A program made the position numbers and the translations under genes. A stretch of 64,000 nucleotides of DNA from Clostridium sp. (GTDB lineage: Bacteria > Bacillota_I > Bacilli_A > Acholeplasmatales > Anaeroplasmataceae), in the NCBI GenBank assembly GCA_022010015.1, contig CP091735.1:1302001-1366000 (forward strand), written 5' to 3'. This document shows positions 54,389 to 63,094 of this stretch, piece after piece. The notes beneath the pieces are model-generated. The model was not told where the DNA came from. It worked only from the letters and a program-made list of their open reading frames with translations, and did no database searches. Numbering within the stretch: position 1 is the first letter of the stretch; each line of letters opens with the position of its first letter.

Positions 54389-55332
54389 ATAATCACCCTG
54401 ATAAATATTTCTTTTTTTCTTAATTCCTTATCAATTTCATTTTTGAACTACAAGCTTTTTTTAATAGTCCATTTAGGTTCAATTAAATCGCTTATATTGC
54501 CATCGGCAGCAAGACGATGAATTATGATATCATCTCTTAGATAGCCTATTTGGTCGCAAACAATATCAACATATTCATTTAATGTTAATATTTTTAAATG
54601 GCTTTAGCTCATATTCTAAGGCCATTTTTTTGTTTTATTTAGGATCAAAAGAGAATGAATTTTTGATGCCATTAATAGGAAATTCATTTAAAAAAATTTT
54701 TATGTTGTTAATCATATCTATTTTTTTGTTTCATTTGGAAGGCCGTTAATTATATGTACTACTAAATCGAATTTATGATTATTTAAAAAGCGCCATTGCT
54801 GATTTAAATTCCTTAAGGGTATAGCCACGATTAATTTTTTTAGCTGTTTCATCATTTATTGTTTGAAGTCCTAATTCCAATTGAACAGGAATAATTTGAT
54901 TAATTTCATCTAGTAGTTTAATGATGTCTTCATTTAAGCAATCAGGTCTTGTCGCAATGGCTAGACCAACAATATTTTTTTATCTAAATTAATAATTTGA
55001 TAATATACGCTTTTAAGAATATTAATATCTGCATAGGTATTTGAGAAGGCCTGAAGATATGCAAAATATTTTGCATTTGGCCATTTTTTGTTTAAAATGC
55101 TTTTGATGTCCTCGTATTGCTTAGAAATGTTATCACATACATTGCCTGCAAAATCGCCACTGCCAGTTTCAGAACAAAATGTACAGCCACCAAAGCCCTT
55201 TCGTACCATCACGATTTGGACAACCAAAGTTAAGATTAAAAGCTTATTTTTTTGCTATTTTTAGTTTTTAAATTTATCCTTATAATACCTACTTACAGGA
55301 TTATAATGCTTTTCTTTATCCATATAACTCAT
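54368..55332 (-). CDS. ytqA: Radical SAM protein, YtqA (TIGR01212) family
   Basis: Radical SAM enzyme of the YhcC/YtqA family, about 320 residues. MDKEKHYNPVSRYYKDKF start; cluster motif in NFGCPNRDG...GGCTFCSE (three Cys, about 55215-55165); YFAYLQAFSNTYA; ATRPDCLNEDII; VQLELGLQTINDETA; and NRGYTLKEFKSA. The last part EPKWTIKKLVVQNEI and RNIYQGDY is the usual family end. ATG 55332 with GGTG. Breaks at A/T runs near 55260-55235, 54975, 54840, 54790, 54722, 54690, 54597, 54460, 54440 and 54415. The exact stop is uncertain; it runs convergently into the LeuRS paralogue. Confidence 0.88.
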
Positions 55333-55392
55333 TATTATTTCACCATTGCTTATTATAACACAAGAAAAAAATAAAATGCACCATTGCCTTTA

Positions 55393-55421
55393 TTGAATAA
55401 AACCTTAGTTTATGCTATAAT
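55393..55421 (+). promoter_or_regulatory. Promoter for the DUF1189-polC transcript
   Basis: TTGAAT, 17-base spacer, TATAAT, 29 bases before the GTG. Confidence 0.72.
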
Positions 55422-55450
55422 GAATTCACGTTTTTAATGGAGGTTGTAAG

Positions 55451-56243
55451 GTGCTTGATAGATTGTCTACTTGTTTATTTCACCCAAGAATGATTGGAAA
55501 ATTTTTGAATGACTCATTTTGGAAAATTTGTCTTTTTATTTGGTTTATATTTACGATTGCGATAGTTCCTTATATTGCTACTATAAAGGATTATTTAGTT
55601 ATGGAGGATAGTATTTCAACAGAAATAATTAATAAAGCTATTAAGGCTAATAAGAATTTAAGCTTTGATGGAAATAATCTTGTAAGTGATGGTGGCTTTA
55701 TTATAACAGAAGGAGAATTAGAAATTTGTTTTTTTAAGTGAAGATTCTTCTAATAATAAGGATTATGTTGTTTTTCGAATATAATAGTGATAGCGTTTCT
55801 GTTAAAATAAATAATTTAGTTGTTTCTAGCTATAAATATAGTGAAAATGATCTTTCAAGCTTTTCTTTAGGTGAAAATGATTTCGCTCAAAGAGAAAGCT
55901 TTTAGGGAGTTTTTAAATTTTACTTATAAAAAAATAATGAAGGTAACGATGCCGTTTATGGCTATGAGAATATATTTTTATAATCTATTTATCTATATTC
56001 TAATTATTGGCTTTTTCATTTTTTTAATTAATTTTTAAAACAAATCCAATTTTGCCTAGTAAGATTGTTTTTGAAGGTAGCTATCTATTCAATTACTATT
56101 TCTTTAGTCATAGATTTAATTGCTGGCTTATTTAATGTTGCGATTTTTGTCATATTTAGGAATGATTTTAGCTCCAATTTATACATTTTTTTATCATTAA
56201 AAAAAGTATAGTCAAGATTCAAAAATTAAAGGGAGTGTATTAA
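55451..56243 (+). CDS. DUF1189 membrane protein
   Basis: About 260 residues. The N-terminus VLDRLSTCLFHPRMIGKFLNDSF, a first helix ICLFIWFIFTIAIVPYI (residues 27-43), a soluble extracellular middle (55590-55950), and further helices toward the C-terminus (LFIYILIIGFFIFLINF, VAIYSITISLVIDLIAGLF) fit DUF1189, a family often linked with maltodextrin use or envelope functions. GTG start with TGGAGG. Breaks near 55732, 55770, 55903, 55930, 55976-55990, 56040-56060, 56085, 56150 and 56195. Ends two bases before polC. Confidence 0.68.
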
Positions 56244-56244
56244 T

Positions 56245-59200
56245 ATGAAGTTTGTTGATGATATAAAGAAAAAAACGTTAATTTGAATTTTTTTATATAA
56301 AAACGATTTTTACTATTGACCATGTTGATGTTGATTTGGCTAACAAAAACATTCTATATTAATTTGACATTTCAATATGCCTTAAATTATGCTGATTATG
56401 AAACATTTACTTTAGGAGTTAGTGAATATTTTTAATAAATTAGGAATTAAAGCTTCAATAAGAATGGATTATACGACTGATGCATTAAGTAATGAAGAAT
56501 GGATTGATTATTTGAAATCAATATTGATTTCTCTTAAAACTGATGATTTAATGTTTCAGGCTTTAGCAACATCGCTTATTACCTTTGATGATGCAAGTGA
56601 TTCCTTATGTATCCATCTTGAGGAGGATGCTGCTCGCTGTAATTATCTTTTTGGATAAAATTGCATCTGCCTTTGATAAACGTGGTTTATTAAAAAAAAT
56701 GTTGAAATCGTATATGATGTCAAACGTAAGCTTGATGATATTCAAAGTGAAACACATAGTATTGAGGAGGAAAGAATTAAACGCCAAATTGATACCCAAA
56801 GTGTTGTTAAGGAAAAAAAGGATACCATTACGGAAATTAATAAATCTAAGGGTCAATATCTAAATGAAATTAAGGAAACAAAAAAATTAGTGATATTCCT
56901 ACAACTGAAGGTGAGCTTTTTAAGATATTCAACTGAGGTAAGCTCTTTAGATTTTTTTGTAAGAGGAGAAATCTTTGATAAATCATTAAAGGAAACACCA
57001 AGAAGTAAGAGAATGAATTTAAAGATATATGATGGTAGTGCTTCAATATCTATTCAAAAATGGTGTGGAAGAACAAATGAGCTTGAATTATATAATTCTT
57101 TATCTGTTGGAGATATTATAACGGTTTTTGGTACAGCAATTTATTCTCATTTTGATCGTGATGTTATAATAGAAGCTAAAAAAATTGAATATGTTGGTCA
57201 AAAGGTTGAAGAAGAGGTTTTAGATACAGCAAGTAAGAAAAGAGTAGAGCTTCATTGTCATACCAAAATGACTACTCTTGATGGTTTAACTGAGGTTATG
57301 GATTATGTTAAAACTGCTAAAAAGTGGGGACATAAGGCTTTAGCAATTACCGATTTAGATGGACTTCTTGGTATTCCTGATATTGCTCATTCTCCAGTTG
57401 ACGAAAATTTTATGCCAATAGTTGGAACTGAGCTTGGTTTCATTAATGATAGTGAATATTTTATTGTAATGGACCCAATGGATTATGATTTGAAAGAATC
57501 TACCTATGTTGTATTAGACTTGGAAACAACAGGTTTATCGCAAAGCTATGATAATATTATTGAAATTGCAGCCTATAAGGTAAAAAATAGTGAAATTATT
57601 GATACATTTGAAAGCTTTGTTAATCCTAAACGTCATATTTCTGATAGGATCTCAGAGCTTACAACTATAACAGATGAGATTGTTGCTAGTGCTCCGACAA
57701 TAGAAGAAATTTTTTTCCTAAATTTTTAGATTTTTGCAAGGATTGTGTTTTAGTTGCTCACAATGCTAAATTTGATATCGGTATGATTTATCGAACTATG
57801 AAGAACTTAAATATGGAGGTTAAAAAATTTCCAGCTATTGATACCCTAAATGGATTAAGAACTCTTCATGGAAGCGAACTTAAAAAATTTAACCTAACCG
57901 TTATGTCAAAATTTTATAAGGTTAAGCAAGAGCAGCATCACCGTGCCAATGATGATACAAGAGTTACAGCTGAATGCTTTATTTTAATGCTTCAGGAATT
58001 TATTAAGGCAGGCTGTAAAAATGTTTTAGATATTAATAATTTAATAGATAAGGATAATCATTATAAATTCTTATTCCCTAATCACATTACCCTTTTATGT
58101 AAAAATCAGGTTGGATATAAGAACTTATATAAAATAATATCTGATGCTTTAACTGTTCATTGTCTTAATAATGGTATTCTTTTAAAGAGTGTTTTAGATA
58201 AGTATCGTGAGGGATTATTAGTTGGTAGTGCTTGTTCAAATGGTAGAGTTTTTGAATGTGCAATGTATTATTCTGATGAGGAATTAGATAAGGCGATAGA
58301 ATATTGTGATTATATTGAGGTTCAGCCGCCACTAGCTTATAAGCATCTTTTCTCAGAATTACCAAATGGTATTAAGGATATAGAAGAAATAATTATTAAG
58401 ATAATTACTAGAGCTAAAGCTTTAAATAAAATTGTAGTAGCTACGTCAAATTGTCATTATTTACGACCTGAATTAAAGAAATATCGAGACAATTTTGATT
58501 GCAACACCACAAATTGGTGGTGGACTTTCTCCACTTTCTAAATATAAAAGAAGCACCAGATGCTCACTTTAGAACTACTAATGAAATGTTAGAGGAATTT
58601 AATTTCTTAGATCCAATTTTAGCTGAAGAGATTGTTGTCGATAATACTAATAAGATTGCTGATATGGTTGAGCGTATTCAATTCTTCCCTAAGGAAATGT
58701 ATGTTCCAGCTGATGATGAATTCAAGGATTCATTACATGTTGATTCGATTGTTGGCTCAATGAAGGAAATAGTTTGGGATACTTGTAAAAAAAGATGTAT
58801 GGTGATCATCCTTATAAAATTGTAACTGAAAGAATTGAAAGAGAACTAAAATGTATAATAGGTTCTGGATATTCATCAGTTTATTATATGTCACATCTGT
58901 TAGTTACTAAATCAAATTCAGATGGATATCTAGTAGGATCACGTGGATCTGTTGGGTCATCACTTGTAGCAACAATGATGAATATTACAGAAATTAATCC
59001 TCTTGTTCCACATTATCGTTGTAAGAAATGTAAATTCCATGCCTTTAAGATGTCTGAGGAAATGATTGAAAAATATGGAATTACTAAGGAAGAGGAAATG
59101 CTTCAGGAGGAATTGCAAAAGGTTGAATCAGGATATGACCTAAATGATGCAGTATGTCCTATATGTGGGGAAAAGCTTGCTAAGGATGGACAAGATATTC

Positions 59201-60758
59201 CATTTGAAACCTTCTTAGGCTTTAATGGTGATAAGGTTCCTGATATTGATTTGAACTTCTCAGGTGAATATCAGCCTCAGGCTCATGAATATGTAAGAAC
59301 CTTAATGGGTAGTGAGCATGCCTTTAGAGGCGGAACTACTGCAACTATTGCAGAAAAACACGGCCTATGGTTATGTTAAGGCCTATTGCGAAAAGAAAAA
59401 TATTAATTTATCATCTTGTGAAATTGATCGTATGAAAACATATCTTGTTGGTATTAGAAGATCATCAGGTCAGCACCCTGGAGGAATAATTGTTGTTCCA
59501 AGAAGAAATGATATTTATGATGTTACGCCAATTCAATATCCAGCAAATAATACTGAAAACCCATGGCGAACTACTCATTATGATTATCACTCATTTGAGG
59601 ATAATCTATTAAAAGCTTGATATTCTAGGTCACGATGATCCTACAATAATTAAGTATTTAATGGATTATGTTCACGCTCATCAGGAGGAATTCCCATTTG
59701 ATAATGCCAAGGACATTCCTATTGATGATAAACAGGTTTTCCAAATGTTTTGTTCAACAAGCGTTGTTGGACTTAATGAGGAGGAGGTAAATAGTAAGGT
59801 TGCTTCCTTTGCTGTTCCTGAGTTTGGAACAAGCTTTGTTAGAGGAATGCTAATTGATACCTTACCATCGACCTTTGCTCAGCTAGTAAAAATTTCAGGA
59901 TTATCACATGGAACTGATGTTTGGCTTGGCAATGCTCAGGATTTAATTTTAGGAAAAACTAAGTTTGGAAAGATTGGCTTTGATGATATTATTTGTTGTC
60001 GTGATGATATTATGATTGGTCTTGCTCAAATTTCTGGCTTTGAACCTAAAAAGGCCTTTGAAATTATGGAATTTGTTCGTAAGGGTAAGGTAGCAAAAAG
60101 CCCGGATAAATGGGCTCCTTATAAAAGCTATATGGAGGAGCATAATGTTCCTGAATGGTATATGTGGACCTGCGAAAAGATTAAATATCTATTCCCTAAG
60201 GCTCATGCTACTGCTTATGTTATGATGGCCTTGAGAATTGCTTGGTTTAAGCTTCATTCCCCTAAATTATTTTATAGTGCTTGGTTTTCTAAGCGTGCTA
60301 AGATTTATAGCATAAATGAATATATTAAAGGACCAGATGCTATTAGAAATAAAATTAATGAGATTAATAATAAAAAGCAGAAGTGAAAAAAACAGCTAAG
60401 GATGAGGATATGGTTACAGCCTTGGAGGTAGCATTAGAAATGACTCTACGTGGTTATAAATTTTTTTACCAGTTGACATTTTTTTAAATCAGATGCAACA
60501 ATTTTTCCTTGTTGAAGAGGAGGGAATTCGTTGTCCATTTGCTTCAATGGATGGTCTTGGACCAAATGCTGCTATTGACATTGCTGAAAAAAGAGCAGAA
60601 AAGCCTTTTACATCTAAAAAGGATGTTTTAAAGCGCACAAAGCTTAATCAAACTCTTTTTGAAGAATTTAATAGAATGCACGCCTTTGGTGATTTACCAG
60701 ATGATGATCCTGAAAAAAAGAGGTTGGCTTATTTGCTTTTTATGTAAAAATTGTGTGA
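56245..60758 (+). CDS. polC: DNA polymerase III PolC (Gram-positive replicase)
   Basis: Main replicative polymerase of low-GC Gram-positives, about 1500 residues. Domains in order: N-terminal domain and OB fold; PHP domain (RVELHCHTKMTTLDGLTEVMDY split near 57247) interrupted by the DnaQ-like 3'-5' exonuclease (VVLDLETTGLS near 57510, VAHNAKFDIGMIY, HRANDDTRVT); the polymerase palm with VGSRGSVGSSLVATM, a zinc motif CKKCKFH...CPICGEKL, PDIDLNFSGEYQ (catalytic Asp pair near 59235); and the C-terminal FPKAHATAYVMMALR. About 12 breaks: seven T for five at 57710-57716, four A for three at about 59606, seven A for five near 60713-60719. The restored stop is TGA 60756-60758. AAAGGGA before the ATG. 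Confidence 0.97.
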
Positions 60759-60773
60759 TTGAAATTATATTTA

Positions 60774-60802
60774 TTGCATATAAAATTTATGTATGTTATA
60801 AT
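60774..60802 (+). promoter_or_regulatory. Promoter of the Bax-inhibitor gene
   Basis: TTGCAT, 17-base spacer, TATAAT. Confidence 0.78.
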
Positions 60803-60812
60803 TTTTTTGTGA

Positions 60813-60828
60813 TTAGATAATAATCTAA
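60813..60828 (+). promoter_or_regulatory. Palindrome downstream of the promoter, possible operator
   Basis: Perfect inverted repeat TTAGAT-AATA-ATCTAA about 10 bases after the -10 box, just before GAGGAGGA. Either a repressor site or a small RNA hairpin. Confidence 0.5.
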
Positions 60829-60847
60829 TGAGGAGGAATATAATTTA

Positions 60848-61601
60848 ATGAAACAAAGCCCACTATTTTTCAAATATTGAAACAGGAAATGTTTATGCAT
60901 CTTCTGATGCTGCTACCTATAAAGGAATCTGCGTCAAGACATTCATTTTTATTATTTGTAGCTATTATTGCTGGTGCAGTTACTGCCTATGCTCTTCCAA
61001 CAATATTAGTTAATAATTTTTGTAGGATTTTTATATTGCTTTAATTGCTAGCTCAGTTATTGGAACAATTAGTGTTTTTATTGGTAGAACCTCAAAAACA
61101 GCTGCTCCTTATTGTAGTTTTATTTATTCAGTATGTGAAGGATTATTTTTGGGAACAATAACTTGTTTATTTGGAGCTGAGGTTAGAGGTATTGTTACAA
61201 TTGCAGTTGTTGGTACAATAACAATTTTTGCTACAATGCTTGCTTTGTATGCTTTAGGTATTTTAAGAGTTGGAAGCGGATTTGTTAAATTTTGCTGGGC
61301 ATTTACAATAGGAGCCCTAGCTCTTGCCCTAGTTACAAGCTTATTATCACTTACAGGTATATTTAATAGCTTGAGCATTGGTGTTATTATTGGAATTGAA
61401 GCAATTTTCTTGGTTTATGGATCAATAACTTTATTATTAAATTTTGCTGAAGCTACAAATGTTGTTCAATCAGGCTGTGATAAGGCTTCTGAATGGAATG
61501 TTGCTCTTGGCCTTGAGGTCAGCGTAATCTATATTTATGTTGAACTATTAAGAATTGTTTATTTAATTGCTCAAAGTAAAAAGAAACTAAAAATATACTA
61601 A
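60848..61601 (+). CDS. Bax inhibitor-1 / YetJ-YccA family membrane protein
   Basis: Seven-helix TMBIM-type membrane protein, about 250 residues. Restored start KQSPLFSNIETGNVYASSDAATYKGIC, then hydrophobic helices AIIAGAVTAYALP, ALIASSVIGTISVFIG, EGLFLGTITCLFG, TIAVVGTITIFATMLALYALG, CWAFTIGALALALVTSLLSL and IGVIIGIEAIFLVYGSITLLLNF, and LGLEVSVIYIYVELLRIVYLI at the end. The family leaks or regulates Ca2+ in some bacteria. GAGGAGGA before ATG 60848. Breaks near 60868-60874, 60940-60950, and 61016-61031; the rest (from about 61035) is open. Confidence 0.82.
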
Positions 61602-61626
61602 TATTTGCCGGCAGACAATGAATACT

Positions 61627-61668
61627 AAGCATTCGCATACTTATCGTATAGGTGTACGGATGCTTTTT
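61627..61668 (+). terminator. Terminator after the Bax-inhibitor gene
   Basis: Long stem AGCATTCG...CGGATGCT with inner pairs ATAC/GTAT, then TTTTTC. Confidence 0.75.
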
Positions 61669-61681
61669 CTTTTTATTCAAG

Positions 61682-61992
61682 ATGAGAAAAAACAAAGTGA
61701 TTTGTAATAAGAAAAAAATGAAATTAGTATAGATGATATAAAAGAATTGTTTCTTAATAGTTGTCGAGGCGTTCTTGCGGTAAACAAAGATAATGGTTAT
61801 CCTTATGCGTTTTTTTATTAATTATTTTTCATAGTTTACATATATGACATAAGATTTGTTTTATGTCCTATAAAAATATTATTCAAATGAGTAAATGGTA
61901 GATAAAAAAATTGCTTGATGTCTAAAGGCTGTTTTTGACTTTTTGAAATTGAGCATATGAATGCTAAGGAAATCACTAATGAAAGAATTTAA
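61682..61992 (+). pseudogene. Decayed pyridoxamine-5'-phosphate oxidase-like (NimA-type) gene
   Basis: The start of a PNPOx-like flavin protein is readable: ISIDDIKELFLNSCRGVLAVNKDNGYPYAF (in pieces, 61735-61810), the pattern of this family's N-terminus. The C-terminal motif FEIEHMNAKEITNERI is also present, at about 61943-61989. Between them only about 130 bases remain, with stops in all frames, where the family has roughly 90 residues. Total length is about 310 bases against about 480 expected. Unlike the homopolymer breaks elsewhere, this is loss of sequence, so it looks like true decay. No clear promoter or ribosome-binding site. Confidence 0.6.
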
Positions 61993-62081
61993 TTAATAGA
62001 TAAATTAATTAAAAGAAAATTCATAGTGCCTATATTCACTAAATAGCTTTTTCATATATTATATTGAGGAGGGAAAAAAAT

Positions 62082-62452
62082 ATGAATTTTTGATAGTCCT
62101 AACCAAAAATAATTTAAATGATTTTTAATAATAAAAAAATATGGCTGACTTTGCTAATTACAATTGTGGATGTCCTACGAATAATATAGGATGTGGCTAT
62201 AATCAGGTTATTAACAAATGCTTTGTAAGTGATGTTCCACATTATGTTAATTACAATACTCATGTGGTTAACAATTGTATTAAAAAGGCATTATATAGTA
62301 CCAACCTATTCAACAACCGAGGAAACTAAATATTTTTGATGAATATCAAACTATGCCATATCAAACAAATAATCCTTATCAAGCACCACAAATTAACTAT
62401 CCTTTTTCAAGGTCAAATAAATAATCCATTTGGTTTTTTTAAAGAACTTTAA
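62082..62452 (+). CDS. CotD-like spore coat protein
   Basis: About 120 residues, Asn/Tyr/Cys/His-rich with a Pro/Gln-rich tail. The middle reads NKCFVSDVPHYVNYNTHVVNNCIKKHYIVPTYSTTEE (in pieces, 62209-62325), resembling the His/Val/Pro core of CotD-family coat proteins (VPHxxxxHTxxVNHxxxxHxxxxP). The tail YQTMPYQTNNPYQAPQINYPF is low complexity. Very strong ribosome-binding site GAGGAGGG. CATATATTA (62053-62061) matches the CATA-N3-TA -10 shape of mother-cell sporulation promoters, but no matching -35 is seen. Breaks near 62087, 62118-62142, 62295, 62332 and 62406. Coat identity is inference. Confidence 0.55.
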
Positions 62453-62505
62453 ATTATAAATTAGATTTTTTTCTATTTTTATAATTTTTTTATTATTTAG
62501 AAAAA

Positions 62506-62521
62506 GTTAGTTGACATTAAC
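62506..62521 (+). promoter_or_regulatory. Feo operator 1 (GTTAG-N6-TTAAC)
   Basis: Imperfect 16-bp inverted repeat whose six central bases are exactly the -35 box TTGACA. Confidence 0.65.
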
Positions 62522-62538
62522 TGATTATGGAGTATAAT
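62511..62538 (+). promoter_or_regulatory. Promoter of the feo operon
   Basis: TTGACA, 16-base spacer, TATAAT, giving a start near 62545 and a leader of about 80 bases. Confidence 0.85.
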
Positions 62539-62545
62539 ATAGGTA

Positions 62546-62561
62546 GTTAGAAAGAACTAAC
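62546..62561 (+). promoter_or_regulatory. Feo operator 2 (GTTAG-N6-CTAAC)
   Basis: Perfect-arm 16-bp inverted repeat at the predicted transcription start. Same arms and spacing as operators 1 and 3. Confidence 0.7.
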
Positions 62562-62581
62562 CGCTTTGCGGTTTAATTTTT
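62559..62581 (+). terminator. Intrinsic terminator in the feo leader, possible attenuator
   Basis: AACCGC, TTT, GCGGTT, then TAATTTTTTT, between promoter and feoA. It shares three bases with operator 2. A terminator here implies partial or conditional read-through into feoA. Confidence 0.65.
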
Positions 62582-62591
62582 TTATGATTGA

Positions 62592-62607
62592 GTTAGTGAA
62601 ATCTAAC
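62592..62607 (+). promoter_or_regulatory. Feo operator 3 (GTTAG-N6-CTAAC)
   Basis: GTTAG-TGAAAT-CTAAC just before the feoA ribosome-binding site AAGGAG. Confidence 0.62.
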
Positions 62608-62623
62608 TAGAAGGAGAAATATT

Positions 62624-62836
62624 ATGCCACTTGTAATAGCCCCAGAAAACGTTATGCTAAAGGTTATTAAGATTCTTGCTGATGAAAAGGTTAAGAAGCA
62701 TTTAGAATCACTTGGAATTACAATTAATTCTGAGCTAAAGGTAATAAGTCATAGCGGAGGTAGTGTTATTTGTCAAATTAAAGAAGGTCGTTTGGCTCTT
62801 GATAGAGAACTGTCAACGAAAATTGTGGTTGCATAG
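62624..62836 (+). CDS. feoA: FeoA-domain protein, first copy
   Basis: Small SH3-like protein of the ferrous iron uptake system, 70 residues, intact. Starts MPLVIAPENVMLKVIKILAD; the C-terminal part LESLGITINSELKVISHSGGSVICQIKEGRLALDREL (in pieces) is the FeoA fold, with a family-like GxxxALD/R-x-L end. First gene after the feo promoter; 15 bases before the second feoA. Having two FeoA proteins is common in Firmicutes. Confidence 0.88.
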   Translation: MPLVIAPENVMLKVIKILADEKVKKHLESLGITINSELKVISHSGGSVICQIKEGRLALDRELSTKIVVA

Positions 62837-62851
62837 GAAGGAGAAATAGTT

Positions 62852-63094
62852 ATGTTAAAAAAGATGGATGAAATGGAAATCGGACAAACAGCCGTAATTC
62901 GCAATGTCTTAGGCGAAGGAAAGGTTAGAAGAAGATTATTTGATATGGGGATAACCCCTGGTGCTTCTGTATATTTAAGAAAAAAAGCACCACTTGGTGA
63001 TCCTATTGAGGTAACTCTTCGTGGATACGAGCTAACATTAAGAAAAAATGAGGCAAATTTAGTTGTTTGTGAAGTTATGGAGGAGAAAAAGTAA
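62852..63094 (+). CDS. feoA: FeoA-domain protein, second copy
   Basis: 80-residue intact SH3-like protein thought to bind or tune FeoB. MEIGQTAVIRNVLGEGKVRRRLFDMGITPG is the classical FeoA start, then VYLRKKAPLGDPIEVTLRGYELTLRKNEA, with the conserved P-x-GDP-x-E-x-x-x-RG-x-x-L-x-LR pattern. AAGGAG upstream. The stop TAA overlaps the feoB ATG (TAATG), pointing to translational coupling. Confidence 0.93.
   Translation: MLKKMDEMEIGQTAVIRNVLGEGKVRRRLFDMGITPGASVYLRKKAPLGDPIEVTLRGYELTLRKNEANLVVCEVMEEKK

Noticed and set aside
1755..60758. Frameshifted genes as pseudogenes or programmed frameshifts
   Set aside because: Breaks hit essential genes (AtpA, AtpD, LeuRS, PolC) many times each, nearly always at A/T runs, and follow one length rule; no stimulatory structures are seen.
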